Counted from the stretch's first letter, positions 21,780-34,860 are shown. The stretch is DNA of 64,000 nt from Lepidodermella squamata (GCA_047495785.1 JBLDXI010000054.1:248001-312000); one strand, 5' to 3'. Numbers and translations: made by a program. The notes: generated by a model not told the origin, from the sequence alone.

Positions 21780-24283
21780 ATGATAACAGCATTATTGCTC
21801 TTGAGCCTTCTGAAGCTCCTCGCGAGTCAATCCATCGATGCTCCTGAGAAGCACGTGATTACGGCAAGCAGCTACAACGTAACCGATTCAGATAGGCCCA
21901 AAATACGGATACTCTATCAGGACACCAACACTGGACCATTAGGCAGCGGAATATGGCCTTTCGAATCTATGCAAGTAGCCCTTGATCGGCTGCGCTCGAT
22001 GCCCAACTGGCTGCCGAACTACGACATTGAGATCGAACTTCTGGACGATCAAGGCAACGACTCTGTTTCCATTTCTCAGTTCACCCAACGGCTGTATTTC
22101 GACTCTGAAACCGAAGAGATTTTCCCATTAATGGGGATTCAAGATATAGCGGGTGAAGTTCAAGAATTACAAGCATTGATGGTATCCTCTCTCAATTTCA
22201 TCGGCGTAAGTTACTTATCATTTAAGATAGCTAAAATGCATTCTAATCATTTAAGGTGTCGAACTATCTAAGTTCTCTCAAGCTGACAACCGAAAGGTCA
22301 AAATTTCCAAATTTCTTCGGTCTTGGCGAAAGGGCTGATTATTTCTGCGCTGGTGTGGCTAGTTTTGCTCGAAAAATGAACTGGAACTCTGTTGGGCTTA
22401 TCTCTGAAGTCGAACCGACTTGGAACTTGTTCGACCGATGGTTTATTCAGTACTTTGAGGCTAACAACGCTAAAGTCTCGCCAATCGCAAAGTTTTGGCC
22501 GGAAGATTTACAAAATACAGAGGATGCTTTTGCTGAGTTGAAAGAAAGCCAAGCTCGGATCATCATAACAGCCGCTTTGGACAACGTGTTTGTCAGCTGC
22601 TGGCTTCACCGATTCGGCTTGTATGGTCCTCATTTCGTCATTATTTTCGGGAGCTGGAACACGTTCGATGAAAATTCAACAATACCAGAGGAACTGAGTT
22701 GGTGTGACAGAACTTCGTTAACTGAAATTTTGCAGAGCTCTATTGTTTACGTTGATGGACCTTTGGAAAATGTTTACGGGGTAAATTCGACCCAGGATCT
22801 CACAGGCTACACTGCATCGGAATTTAAAATAGAACTGATGTCTCGAATCGAAGACTATCAACCTTCTCCCATGCCTTTTATTTTTTATGAGCGAATCATG
22901 TTCATAGGGCTAATTCTAAACCATACAGAAGCTATTCTTGCTACGAAAGGCCAAACTCTGTCGGATTGGACAACAAACCAAGAACGATTCCAGCAAAATG
23001 GCTCGGAAATTGTTTCTGTAATGAAAGAGGCTGTGTTAAGAACGGAATTCACTGGTTTAAAAGGAATCTACAAATTCGACCTTGATTCCATGCTTTCAGT
23101 GGGAGGTCAGCCTATAACATTTTCTCAGATTCGGTTCGAGAATAACCAATCCGTTCAATGCGTTGGGGCCAACTATCTGTCATGGTTGAATGATTCTACT
23201 GTTACAAAGGCTGACTGTCCCTTCGTATGGCTAACCAAGTCGAAACTACCTCCGAGGGGCGAAATATCTGTGATTGAAGTTAAGGAGTCCCTATTGACGA
23301 GAGAGGCTGATATAGTTCTGAAGACAATTGCCGGCATCCTTGTTTCGGTCAATTTATGTAGTATGGCTGCGAATCGAGGGCATAAAATCAGGACAATGGG
23401 AATCTTCGGAAATATCCTCATGGTCAGCCACGCTTTCCTCGTACCATCAACCTGGTCGGATGATATTGGGAAATACTTCTCAGCGCTGATTTTTCTCGTA
23501 ATTTCAGGATTTTCAACGATATGGATAGCGAATTTGTTTGACCTTGAAAGTCTTGAGCTTAAAACTCGGGCTCGCAGTACGCCGAGAGTCTCGGCTAGAA
23601 CGAGTGTTCAATTCTTTAACCCCCAACCTATAAAGGTTGATTACCATTCGTTTGTTCAAAACCTGACCTCAAAGCAAATTTCCACGGCCTTGATTCTCTC
23701 ATCAGTTGAGGCGATCTTTACAGCGACTCTTCTGGGTTTATATCCAATAACGAAGCTAGACGTTCTAGCCCAAGTTGAATTTTTATCAGATGAAGACGTT
23801 TTGAAGCGAATCATTCGCAACGAAGCGTCTGTTCTCGATTCTCTCATAATTTCGACTGGTGGGAAGGTTTTGCTGGCGCTTATCTTCGCCCCATTGCTGC
23901 TGGTTGTTATCAGATCTCTCTTTTTGGCTAAACAGAGAGGCCGCTATGCTAACAAGCCGCTGGCCGTCAGCATAATTGCATCTGCGAGTGTGATTGCAGC
24001 CGGGATATTGGTTGGCATAACTCAGGCTGCTGACGGGCGAAGTCTCATGATAACAGTGTCGACAGTTCTGTTATGCCTGAGCTCTATTAGCACTGTTGCT
24101 TTCGCCGTTGGATTGCCGTGGGAAAATGTACGTAAGCCCTCTGCCCTGTCGCCTCCGACAAATCTCCGGTCACGCGAATCTAAAAATTCAGTTTTTTTGA
24201 CTCGATCCGCAGCTCTAATCGACGGCAAAAGCAGGCATTATCCGGTGAATTCGCTAGTTAGTATAACTGGGACTTCAAAATGA
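21780..24283 (+). CDS. GABA-B-like class C GPCR, array copy 2
   Basis: Two exons (21780-22205 and 22256-24283, 50-nt intron with GTAAGT and TTTAAG ends) encode 817 residues. It has a signal peptide (MITALLLLSLLKLLASQS), a Venus flytrap domain with the family landmarks (GPLGSGIW, LRSMPNWLPNYDIEIELLDD, FFGLGERADYFCAGVASFAR) and seven membrane segments, with TM1 at TIAGILVSVNLC and TM7 ending near VAFAVGLPW. The cytoplasmic tail is about 53 residues. No lesion is visible. The 5' half is nearly identical to broken copy 5. The middle (about 22970-23190) is nearly identical to copy 4, suggesting gene conversion. Ligand and coupling are unknown. Confidence 0.88.
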
Positions 24284-25709
24284 CGTCCTGTCGAACCTAT
24301 GCTGTTTAAAATTTAAAAGCTTGGCTTTGGAAAGTTGAAACCAAATATCCATTTGCCGGTCACCAAGAACCTCTCTTTTAGTTTGCTAAAACTTTGTGAA
24401 CATGTTTATTCTCGCGGATGATTCTAGTCACATTTCTGGCACTTCTGATAAAAGGAGGCACGTGTCTGATGAGAAAAGTGACGCTACTCCACGTGTTCTC
24501 CACGCGAATACCAGGAGTATGGAGGAGACAGCCATTTTCAATAAATTGTCATTTGTTACCGCGTTAAGGTATAGAGGGTAAATACTTATTTCGACATCCG
24601 ACTACATTTGAACACCCTGCAAAAATTGATTCTATCAAATTTCTGCTGACAATTCTTCCAAATTTCTGCTTTTGATTTATGCGTTTTGCTGTTGATTCAT
24701 CTTGCGGCATCCGGCTGGACGGTGCAATATTCGAATCTAAGCCATCATCTAGTGTGCGAAGTCTATTCAAATCGCCTTCAATCATTCACAGCCAAGCAAG
24801 GCGAATTCGATGATTTACAAGGTTTAAGCTCATGCGTGAATTGCCAAGGGACCATTTGATCATTTCACGGATTTTCGCCTATCAGTGTGTATACATATTT
24901 CATTCAAAATTGGTCCATTAAAATTTTCGAGAACGCTTAGACAACTAATTTTATTAAATTGAACCTACTGAGAGAATATTCATTTTAATCCGAGATTTAA
25001 CCGAAGAAATAAAAAATTCATCGGGAAATCCCAATGGTAGCTGCTTCGATGATTTTCGGTATTATACCCGGTTGGACCAAATTTCTCTGGATTTTTTTAA
25101 TTAATTTTAATGAGGGGTATCGTACTCCCAGTTCGGCAGGCCAAAATTCAAAAATCCCCAAAAAACCCCAGGGGGACCCTTTGGTCATAAAATTTACCCC
25201 TTAGTTCAAGGGTCCTATTTCGCGCACTGTTTCATATTCTAAGAGATTTCGGGGGTCCCCCACACCCCACAGAGTAACAGGCTTCAAATCAGGGATCCGA
25301 CTAGGTCCAGCTCTGAGGGGGGTAAATCGAGCATTTTTAGCCCAAAATTAGCAAATCACCCCTTACGTTTTTCAGAAATTGTTGAACAGCCTTAAGATAC
25401 GTAGAAAATATCGATGTTGGGTTCCAAGACGGAAAAATCACTGATTTGTAAAATCAAAACTTCAAAAGTAATCGATATTGGCTTTGCTAATACAATTTTG
25501 TACTGTCTTCTTAATTTTATTGCTTCACTTCGCGTGTGACCCTGAAATCCAGGTCAGCGAAGCACTTGTGGACATCGGTTCAATATCATTTATTAGCAAA
25601 ATACGCGCTCATTCTATTTGACCTGATTTAAATGGCCACTCATCAATAGAAACTGCTAGGTCATTTTTTTGTCTACTAATGTCGGTCATTTTGGTTTATT
25701 TCTCTATGG
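24284..25709. other. intergenic
   Basis: 24380-24580 is a copy of the receptor 3' flank (GATTCTAGTCACATTTCTGG, GTCTGATGAGAAAAGTGACG). 25080-25400 is unusual for its runs of CCCC and GGGG in otherwise AT-rich DNA, but codes for nothing I recognise. Confidence 0.45.
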
Positions 25710-25734
25710 TATAAAAGCACGATCATTTCAGTAC
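25710..25734 (+). promoter_or_regulatory. TATA box and initiator of the NmrA-like gene
   Basis: GGTATAAAAGC (TATA core 25710-25716) is followed at about 18-20 bases by TTTCAGTAC, an initiator-like site, 70 bases before the ATG. This is the clearest core promoter in the window. Confidence 0.5.
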
Positions 25735-25803
25735 TTTCGTGGTTTTTATTCCAGCTTATTATTTCATAATTTTTTCTTGCTCCGTTTCGTTTCGTAATTT
25801 CAT

Positions 25804-28462
25804 ATGGCATCTGGGAAGAAAATTATATCTGTAATCGGCTCGACTGGCAATCAGGTATGACATCGGTTTATATTCGAATTTTCAACTGCTATTTCGCATA
25901 TTTTCTAGGGCGGTGGCGTGATCAAGGCTCTTCTTGAGGATGACAATTCGCCTTTTATCGCTCGAGCTTTGACTCGAGATGCTAATTCACCGAAAGCTCA
26001 GGCCTTGAAGCAGCAAGGTGTCGAGGTGGTGCAAGTCGATCCCTATGACGAGAACGCTCTCGCCGAGGCTATCAAAGGATCTTATGGCTTGTTTTGTGTA
26101 TCTGTGACGCAATGGGGCGATATTGACAGCGAGACGCGCATGATCAAGGCGATGGCGAATGCGGCAAGGTAACATTAATCAATTGCAAAATCGACAAAAT
26201 TAGATTTTATTAAAAAATATGAAAAATTTAAAATTTAAAATTTAAAAATTCACACAGTTATACAATTACCAGGTAATTGGGGCAAAATAACCTGATAAAT
26301 TTTTGAAGAGAAATTTCTTGCAATTTGAGTGCATCAATAGGCTGATTTTTTTCGCTCGAATAAGTAAAAAGTATTTGATTTTTAGAATTTGAAAATTGAA
26401 AATTCCGAGAAAAATCTGAGAAACAATTAAAAAATCATGTTTTCATGTTTATAATTAAAATTAAATAACTGCGAATAAATTTAAGAAAAAATGAATATAA
26501 AAAATGGATATAAATTTTAAATTCCTATTTGATTTGAGAAAATGTTGCTTACAATTTCTGCGACCAGATTGAATTTTTCATTTTTAGTTACCTACTGCCA
26601 GAAATTTATTCTTGTCAATTTCTTGAGCAGAAATCTTTTTCAATTTCTTTTTCCAAATTTACGCAAAGCTCAGAAAAGGCTGAAAACTCAGAATTACCCG
26701 CTATGTAATTGTCCAACTAGCAACGAATCCTTTCGGTCGCCAAAAAATCGCAAACCAAGAGGCAGAAATCGTAAAATCACAAATTTGTGCCGATAAATCT
26801 GGGCATTTGTGGCCTTGAATTAGTACTGATTTTATTTCTCAAAAATACGCTAGTTTTTATTTTTTCAAATTATAAATTGAATTAAATTAATTAATTAAAT
26901 TACAAGAACATTAATTCGTTCAAAATTGAAATTAAAATCCGGATGATTGAATAAATAGATTTTCAACATCCAAGTTGGATTTCAATTTTTTCGCTAATAT
27001 TGATACTTTTATTTCATTTCGCTCTTTTAATCGCAATTTCTAAATTGCAGAAAATCAGGAGTCAAACATGTTGTTTGGTCGACCGTTGAAGACTCGCGAA
27101 AATTCATCGATCCTAATAATGACCGATATCCGACGTTGCACGGCCGGTTCAAAGTACCTTCGCTGGATGTAAAAGGCGAAGGCGATGCATTGTTTGCCGA
27201 TCTTCCGACCACCTACGTCTCTACGCCGAGTTTCTACGACAATTTCCTCGTGCCGGGTCAGAATGTTCGCAAAACTCCGGATGGCAAAATCGCTTACGCC
27301 TATTCAAGTGGCGAAACATCACAACCGGTTAGTTTTCGGGAAATTATCTCAATACAAAAAAATGCGGGGCCCAGGGATAGAGGTTCAGTGATAGAGGATT
27401 GGTTAGGGTTGAGGCTTGGTTTCGGTTCCGGGATAAGGTCAGGGTTCAGTTTGTAGGTTGGGGTTCAGTTTTTAGGTCAGGGCCCAGGGTTTAGGTTAGG
27501 GTTCGGGGTTTGGGTTAGGGTTCAGGGTTTAGGTTAGGGCAGGGTTTAGGTTAGGGTTTGGGGTTTAGGTTAGGGTTCAGTTTTTAGGTCAGGGCCCATG
27601 GTTTAGGTTACGGTCCACAGTGGTTAGGTCGATGATTAGGTGTTGGGATTAGGGTTCAGTGCAAGAGCTAGGGTTAACGCTATGTCATGGTTAGGTCGCA
27701 GCGTTAATGTTAGGGTTAGGTTTAGGGTTTGGTAAGGGTTCAGGGCGAAGGTTAGGCTTAGGTTTAGGTCGATTATTAGGCACTGGAATTAGGGTTCAGG
27801 TTTCAGGGTAAGGGGCAGGTTAGGCGTGGGGGATGTTAGGTCGATATTTCGCCAACAACTACTCTCTAGCGGAAAAAATTTGCTACGCTTGTGAACCTTG
27901 TTATTCGTTTCTAAACTAGCCGCTGGCATTTTCTATACGTTTCCAGCTCGAATTAAATGAAAAAATATGTATGAACCTAAATTCTTTCCCGGCTTCTCCG
28001 GGGGATACTTATTCTCCAAATATTTCCCGTTAATATTTTTTTTGAATAATTTTGATAAATATATCATAAGTATAATTAATATTTCGATGATTTCTTCGTC
28101 AGGGAATTTTCGCTGAAGATATCGGTCGATATGCATACGGAATTTTTAAAGACGCAAGCTACATCGGGCGACATCTTGGCGTAGCCGCAGAGCATTTAAC
28201 CGGCAAGCAGTACGCGGCTAAATTGTCTAAATTTCTCGGCGTCGATGTCATTCCTTACGAAATGTCGTTTGACGACATGCGAAGAATGCCGTTTCCCCAC
28301 GCCGGCGATATTGCGGCCATGTACCAGTTCTTCCACGATTTCGCAAAAGAAATGCTTGCGATTCGCGACCCGGCTGAGACGAAGAAGCTGAACCCGAAAG
28401 TTCTTGATTTCGAGCATTTCCTTGAAAAGCATGGCGGGGGTCTGAAAAAGCTTTTGGAATGA
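25804..28462 (+). CDS. NmrA/HSCARG-like NAD(P)-binding protein
   Basis: Four exons (25804-25854, 25909-26168, 27051-27327, 28103-28462) join without phase conflict to 315 residues, near the usual 300 for HSCARG/NMRAL1-type proteins. The N terminus carries the Rossmann dinucleotide motif, split by intron 1 (VIGSTGNQ then GGGV). ALTRDANSPKAQAL, VEVVQVDPYDE, GVKHVVWSTVED and ATYVSTPSFYDN-type elements fit the atypical short-chain dehydrogenase NmrA family, which senses NADP(H) redox state rather than acting as a strong enzyme. It is presumably a cytosolic redox sensor, by family knowledge. Introns 2 and 3 are much longer (882 and 775 nt) than in the surrounding receptor genes, and intron 3 contains telomere-like repeats. 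AATAAA lies at 28545. Confidence 0.88.
27396..27845 (+). repeat. degenerate telomere-like repeat tract in an intron
   Basis: About 450 bp of GTTAGGGTT, GGTTTAGG and GGTTCAGGG units, a decayed array of TTAGGG-like repeats on the coding strand of intron 3. It is probably an interstitial telomeric sequence or a G-rich minisatellite. Confidence 0.75.
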
Positions 28463-30425
28463 TGACGTCCAACGATCCCGCTCACAGTTGATTATGATGA
28501 GGAATTAGATAAATGACTGTTCCATTGAAAGTAAAGATGATGTAAATAAAGATCTGTGCTTATGCTCTGTTCGTTAACGGTTTACCTTAACTGATAATTT
28601 ATAATTTATAAGGTGCTAAGTGGACCTGTTAAATTTCAAATCGATTCAAGCCCAAAGTTTCGCACTGGCCAAGATCTTAGTAACTCCCCGATATCGAAAA
28701 ATCTCAAGTTTGCATTTACGACAATCACGGCTCGAAACTCGAAACGGTGTCACATGGACGTAGATTTCCTCATCTTCGATTCGCCAATAGCCGTTAGCCG
28801 TTTTCAGCCGTCGCGATGTTCCTTAAGCCTTAACATGACTTCGCCTGCTATTCTGGAGTTTCTGTACTCTTGTGTTATTGTTACACTTGTAATAAATCGT
28901 ACTTTGCTATATTACCTCTTCGGCCGTCTTTCATGCTTTCGCTGCCGCTGATTGGCTAATCATCTATAGCTAGTCTAGAAACTGGAACACAATTTCAGAA
29001 AAGACGTTTTAGTCACACATTTTCCGTTGGATCGGATCGTCACTAAAAATGGAGAGATAGGATACGAAATTCATCGCAATCCAATTTGAAGGTTAGTTGT
29101 CCAATTGAAGGACGAGACTTTAACGGGCGGATGCACAGACGATACAGCACGAACATGGGCGACTTCGGGCGTTTTTTGTCTCGTTTTTCATTTTAATTTA
29201 GAGATCCTAGCAGTATTCAGTCCATATAGAGCACAGAGTGCCAGTCCTTAGATAGCAACTATTTATAAGCAAGAGAGGCTAGTTATCATTCCTTCGCCGA
29301 CTACGATTTGTCTGTGCAGTCTGAAACGGATGCGGCAGTGTTTTGGCCATTAAAATTACCGGATGGTAGGTACCTGCAATTTCATTTCAGCACAAGAATC
29401 GCTTGTAAACGCAACTTTTCTCATCCGAATAGAAAACCGCATCCGAATGCACTTCTTTCGCTAAATTGTTTATCATAAAGTTTAGCGGCTCGCGATAATG
29501 GTTCGATTGAGCTCATGAGATGAGACCGGTGAACCTCATGGTTGAAGAAAGACGACAAATTTATGTATATTTTTTAACCTTATCCAGGGTGCGATCTTGG
29601 ATACCCGAGCTGCCAGGGATGAAAAAGTTTTCTTGCAGTATTTGCCAAAATGAGTAGTCATTTCGGCGGAGAATTTTGGAGAATTTCCACTAAAACAGGC
29701 TCCAGAACCTTCCAAAATTCGCACACTGACCTTATCCTAGTGGAGCAGCCTTACTGCCAGCTGGTATTTTGATCTTTATCTTGCTGGCAGCACATCCTGA
29801 TCTTCGGTAAACATCCCATCAGTTATTTAGCTGTCATGTTTTCGCTTTCTGAGCCCCTCTATGCACTACTATACCCAATTTGTTGTCGATAAAATTAAAA
29901 GAGTGACTCCGAGAAGTTGATCTACTTGTTTAATTGCTAATCATTTTAAATTATGAATTTTTCATGAATGAAGTCCATTTTTTGTCTTTTCAGGCGCGCA
30001 GCTTGAATTTTCAGTAGATAATTAAAGAGGAGAAAAAATAGGATTCTAAAATCGTACAGGAATGCCTTACCTGTACTCATGACAGTCTCCATGGTGGATC
30101 TGTCTGGACATGTCTGATAGAAGCGGAGAAATGCTTCAGTCTCATATTTCCAAACCTTCTGCAGTTCGTCTATTTTGAATCATACATCACCACAGTCAAG
30201 ACTTTCTGGATCGGCTACAAGATTTTTAAATTAAATAAAGACTTACTCTGAGCAGCGGCGTCTTCAGGCTTCGCTGCTAATTAAATCTGATTGAAATGTT
30301 GATTGCAGGTCGTGAGTTTTTTTTATCAACTGTTCGGCATTTGCTGGTAATAAGACATTGCTAATCACCGATATTTGCCGTCCTCGTCGCTATGCGGCCG
30401 CTCTAGCTCATAGGAACAATTCTCT
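28463..30425. other. intergenic, no gene recognised
   Basis: A 2-kb stretch holding a minus-strand copy of the dispersed repeat (29560-29740: GGTTCTGGAGCCTGTTTTAG). From about 30240 it holds the receptor-array 5' module (GCTGGTAATAAGACATTGC, GTCCTCGTCGCTATGC). Short frames at 28613-28951 have no support. Confidence 0.5.
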
Positions 30426-32910
30426 TTGAAAATGAAAACAGCAATATTAGTGTTTAGCATCCTGAAAATCCTCCGGAGTGAATCTATCGATGCACCTGTG
30501 AAGCATTTAATAACAGCAGGTAGCAACAACGCAACCAATTCAGAGAGGCCCAAAATACGAATACTCTACCAGGATATCTGGGCCATTGGGCAGCGGAATC
30601 GTGGCTGACGTATCGATTCAAATTGTCCTCGATCGACTGCGCTCGATGCCAAACTGGTTGCCTAACTACGACATAGAGATCGAACTTTTGGACGATCAAG
30701 GCAACGACTCTATGTCTATTTCACAGTTCGCCAAACGGCTGTATTTCGATTCTGAAACGGATGAAATATTCCCCTTGATGGGTATTCAAGACATATCGGG
30801 TCAAGTTGAAGAATTGCAAGCATTCATGTTAACGCCGCTCAATTTCCTCGGCGTAAGTTGCACATGTAATTCTGAGAAATAATGTTAATATGAGCCATTT
30901 AAGGTGTCGAACTATCTGAGTTCTCTTAAGCTGACAACCGAACGATCAAAATTTCGGAATTTCTTCGGTCTCGGCGAGAGGGCTGACTATTTCTGCGCCG
31001 GGGTGGCTAGTTTCGCTCGAAAGTTTAACTGGAACTCCGTTGGGCTTATCTCTGCAATCCACCCGGGTTGGAACTTGTTCGACCGGTGGTTTGTTTAGTA
31101 TTTCGAGGCTTACAACGCTGAGGTGTCGCCAATCGCAAAGTTTTGGTCGGAGGATCTACAGAATACGGAGGAGGCTTTTGCCGAGTTGAAAGCTAGCCAA
31201 GCTCGGATAATTCTAACGGCCTCTTGGGAAAACGTTTTTATCAGTTGCTGGCTTTACCGATTTGGTTTGTATGGTCCCAATTTTGTAATTATTTTCCCAA
31301 GCTGGACCCAGTTTGATGAAAACTCTACTATACCAGAAGAACTGAGTTGGTGTGACAGAACGTCGCTAATTGAAATTCTAAAAAGCTCTGTCTTGTTCGC
31401 CGATCTTACCTTGGAGGACGTGTTAGGAGCGAATTCGACCCAGGACATCACAGGCTTCACTGCATCAGACTATGAGGTAGAGCTCGTGTCTCAAATGGAA
31501 GACTATCAACGTTCTCCCATACCTTATCCTTTTTATGACCGAATGATGTTCATAGGGCTAATTCTAAACCATACAGAAGCTATTCTCAATAAGAAAGGCC
31601 AAACTCTATCTGATTGGACTACAAACCTAGCTTTGTTCCGGCAAAATGGATCGGAAATCGTTTCTGTAATGAAAGAGGCCGTGTTAAGAACGGAATTCAC
31701 TGGTTTGAAAGGAATCTACAAATTCGATCCTCGTACTATGCTGTCGGTTGGAGGTCAGCCTGTATCATTCTCTCAGATTCAGTACCGGGAAAGCCAATCC
31801 ATTCAATGCGTTGGGGCCGGCTACCTGTCCTGGTTGAATGATTCTATCGTTATGAAGGCTGACTGCCCATACATGTGGTTAACGAAGTCGAAACTACCCC
31901 CGAGGGGACACATATCTGTGATTGAAGTTAGGGAGTCCCTTTTGACTAGAGAAGCTGATGTAGCGCTCAAGACAATCGCCGGCTTTCTTATTTCGATCAA
32001 TTTAGGCAGTATGGCTGCGAATCGAGGGCATACTATCAGGAGAATGGGTATCGTCGGGAATATCCTCACGATCAGCCATGTCTTCCTCATACCCTCAAGC
32101 TGGTCGGAGGATATTGGGAAATACTTCTCAGCCATGATCTTTCTTGCGATTTCAGGTTTTTCAACGATGTGGATGGCTAATTTGTTCAACCTTGAAACTC
32201 TTAAACTAAAAACTCGGGCGATTAGCGTCGCGGCGCCAAGCGTTCAATTTCACAGCCCCAAACCCGTAAAGCTCGAATACTCTTTCGTTCAGATGATAAA
32301 TCCCAAGCACATTATCATGGCCCTGATTTCCACATTCGCTGAGGCTATTTTCACTGCAATTTTACTTACTTTGAATCCTATATCGAAGCTAGACGTTGTA
32401 GCACACGTTGACTACATGGCTGATGACGATGTTTTGAAACGAATCATTCGCAACGAAGCCTCAGTTCTCGATTCTCTCGCATCTTCGATTAGTGGGAAGG
32501 TTTTGCTGGTCATTACATTCCTCCCATTGCTGCTGATTGTTATGAGATTGCTGTTGCTGACAAAGCGAAAAGGCCGCTATGGCAACAAGCCGCTTGCTGT
32601 CAGCATAATTGCTTCTGCGAGTGTGATTGCCGCCGGGATTCTGGTTGGCATAACTCAGGCTGCTGATGGGCGAAGTCTCATGCTGACAGTTTCGATAGTT
32701 TTGCTATGCCTGGCCTCAATTAGCACCGCCGCTGGATTGCCGTGGGAAAATTTGGTTAAGCTCTCTGCCCAGGTACCTTTGACCAATAGCCAAGCCCAGG
32801 GAGCTGAAAGAAATTCAGCTCGTTCGAATCGATCTGCAGCTCTTATTGATTCCAGAAGTAGGCATTTTCCGACCAAGGCCCGAGTTAGCAGAATCGAAGC
32901 ATCAAAATGA
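30426..32910 (+). pseudogene. GABA-B-like class C GPCR, array copy 3 (disabled)
   Basis: The two-exon structure is kept (30426-30852, intron 30853-30903, 30904-32910), and almost the whole flytrap and seven-TM sequence is readable. Two lesions break it. A short deletion near 30570-30585, between CTACCAGGAT and CATTGGGCAGCGG, shifts the frame in exon 1. A TAG at 31096-31098 replaces the Gln codon of the FVQYFEA motif present in other copies. After the TAG the frame stays open for 604 codons, so decay is recent. The tail carries a fuller Ser/Arg-rich end than copy 4. Stop read-through or a functional fragment cannot be excluded but is unlikely. Confidence 0.85.
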
Positions 32911-34600
32911 CACAAAAATCAGGGTCTTTGCTAGGAATGGTTATTCTCGCCCCTAATATTTATTGTCAAACAACAAGGCTATTCGCAGATTCAATATGAT
33001 TATTCTCGGTCATCAACGTCCTCTTGAAGAAGAGTTGCTAATATTTCTTGAAAGTTTGCAGCGATTAAGAATTATCGTTGGATGTTTGAAGTCACATGTT
33101 ACGTTTTCGGATGAAATGGTACACAATTTTTCATAAAGGAAGATAAATATCCGATGAAAAAAACTGTTACGAGAGAAGATTGATGTGGAAGAGGCTCGAA
33201 AGCCATCTTCTATCAATTGTCACTATTGAGTTGCTGTTTGCTGTGGAAGATAATGAATGTTTAGAATTGACTGAAGGTTTCTTTTCCCGTATGGCGAGCA
33301 AAGAAAGATAATTCTTAGTTTCAACGGATTTCAGAAAATATCGTTAACGACGTTGAATAACTCGGATTTAGTTTATTTACGTCATTTTCAAGGTACCGGT
33401 GACAAGTAAAAAGCGCTGTTTTTTACTTGAATAAAAAAGCAAAAACAAATGACTTTTCACTTGCCACAGTTCACATTGAAAGTGACGTAAACAAGCCTAA
33501 ATCCGAATTATTCAGCGTCGCTAACGATATAATAAACATAGGGTAAGTTAACTCTAACCGACTTTTTTGAAATACTTGCTATTCCCTAACCATGAGGTTC
33601 CCTGGGCTCTTATTTTGACAATTAACAGTCCGGACCCATTTGAATAAGCTCACAGAAACTCATGAGCCAATTCGTAACCGAGCCATCGCTGCTGAAATTT
33701 TAAAAATTGTCTGATGGAATAGCAAATGTTGGAGGAAGTCAACATTTTTATTCGTAACAGCCGCGTTGCATATTAGTTGGTGTAAAGTCGCTTTGGGCTC
33801 GAATCCAGTATCCCGGCCGTGCTTGATGTTTGATGTTTTGCCTGTGGCAACGGGCAATGGCTGGAGAAGGAAATATGGAAAATTAAGCCCACTGTCATGC
33901 CAATTTCAAGAGGTTGTGGAGCATGATCCTGCTTCACGGCGTTAGGTATGGCTCCATAAATAAAGAAAATAAAATGATATGATTGATACGTATTCTTCAC
34001 AATTTTCTAATTAGTTTCAATTTGCTGAAATAATTCACCTGTACTTGCACAAACGATTTTGCACAAAACCACTTGCATAAATGTACCTGCACAAACTCAA
34101 TTTTTCAGCGGTATCATTCGTTTAATGCGATCAAGTGCAGCGTGATCTTCAATGATATTATTAGCAGAAAAAATGGGCATGACATCATCGATTGATTGAT
34201 TTCAGTTTCATTTAATCATTCGAAGGTCCCAACGTGAAACTCTGAATATCTCAAAAAGCAGGGCGAAAACACTCTAGGCCTGCCACAAGATCTCTTAAAT
34301 CATGGCTGAACATTGACTTGTAAATAATAAAGGGGGCCCGAAATCAGTCTTTGATGCCAGTGGACCTTGCCCTCAATTCGCGAAATTCGATTTGTTTATT
34401 CAAGTCGACTCCGCTTGAAAAATTGAGTTTGTGCAAAGGTTTTTGTGGAAGTGCATTTGTGGAAGTGATTTTGTGCAGTATTGTCTGTGCAAGTACAGAC
34501 ATCCCTCTGAAATGATATTGAGAAGATGTCATACAGGCAGTGGGAAAATCGGAATAAACCTTGTCTTATATATTTCAAAATCCAAGTGACCTTTGCTCAT
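32911..34600. other. intergenic with relics
   Basis: 33050-33180 is the shared receptor 3' flank (CGGATGAAATGG, ATCCGATGAAAA). 33260-33330 is a short relic of the MRH-like gene end (GAAGGTTTCTTTTCCCGTATGG, compare 19037). 33338-33530 is a foldback element listed separately. The remainder is AT-rich without a gene. Confidence 0.5.
33338..33530. mobile_element. foldback MITE
   Basis: About 193 bp that folds on itself with arms of about 70 bp: ATATCGTTAACGACGTTGAA at the left is mirrored by TTCAGCGTCGCTAACGATAT at the right, continuing inward with CGGATTTAG and TTTACGTCA on both arms. It is non-coding. A target duplication is not certain (possibly the dinucleotide TA). Confidence 0.7.
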
Positions 34601-34860
34601 TTTTAATCTAACAAAAATACGATCTGATTCGTTCACACAGTTTTTCTAATCAAAGAAAAACTAACTCTGGGTAGAGGCGTCTTAAGTTTGCTGCAAGCTG
34701 CAAATTATCTGATTGAAAATATTAATTAAAGTTCGCCAGTCTCTTTTACGGACTGCGCGGCATACGCTGGTAATATGGCATGGCTAATCATCAAAAGGCG
34801 CCATCATCGTCGCACTACCCCCTATCCCCACTTTAGCTCAGAGAGACATTTCTCTGTGTA
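34601..34860 (+). promoter_or_regulatory. receptor-array 5' module upstream of copy 4
   Basis: Contains the shared elements GACTGCGCGGCATACGCTGG, TAATATGGCATGGCTAATC and CCATCATCGTCGC found upstream of the other receptor copies, so it is a likely promoter/5' UTR. No TATA box is obvious. Confidence 0.45.

Noticed and set aside
24022-24228. Open frames antisense to the receptor genes (also 17534-17782, 23173-23421, 36254-36547 and 59650-59898)
   Set aside because: They recur at the same place in every paralogue and simply mirror the coding strand of the conserved seven-TM region.
27390-27850. CRISPR-like or satellite array
   Set aside because: Units are degenerate, without fixed spacers or period. 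It is better explained as decayed telomere-like repeat in an animal intron.
28613-28951. Open frame of 112 codons downstream of the NmrA-like gene
   Set aside because: It starts in non-ATG context, has no domain, signal or splice support, and its composition matches non-coding DNA.
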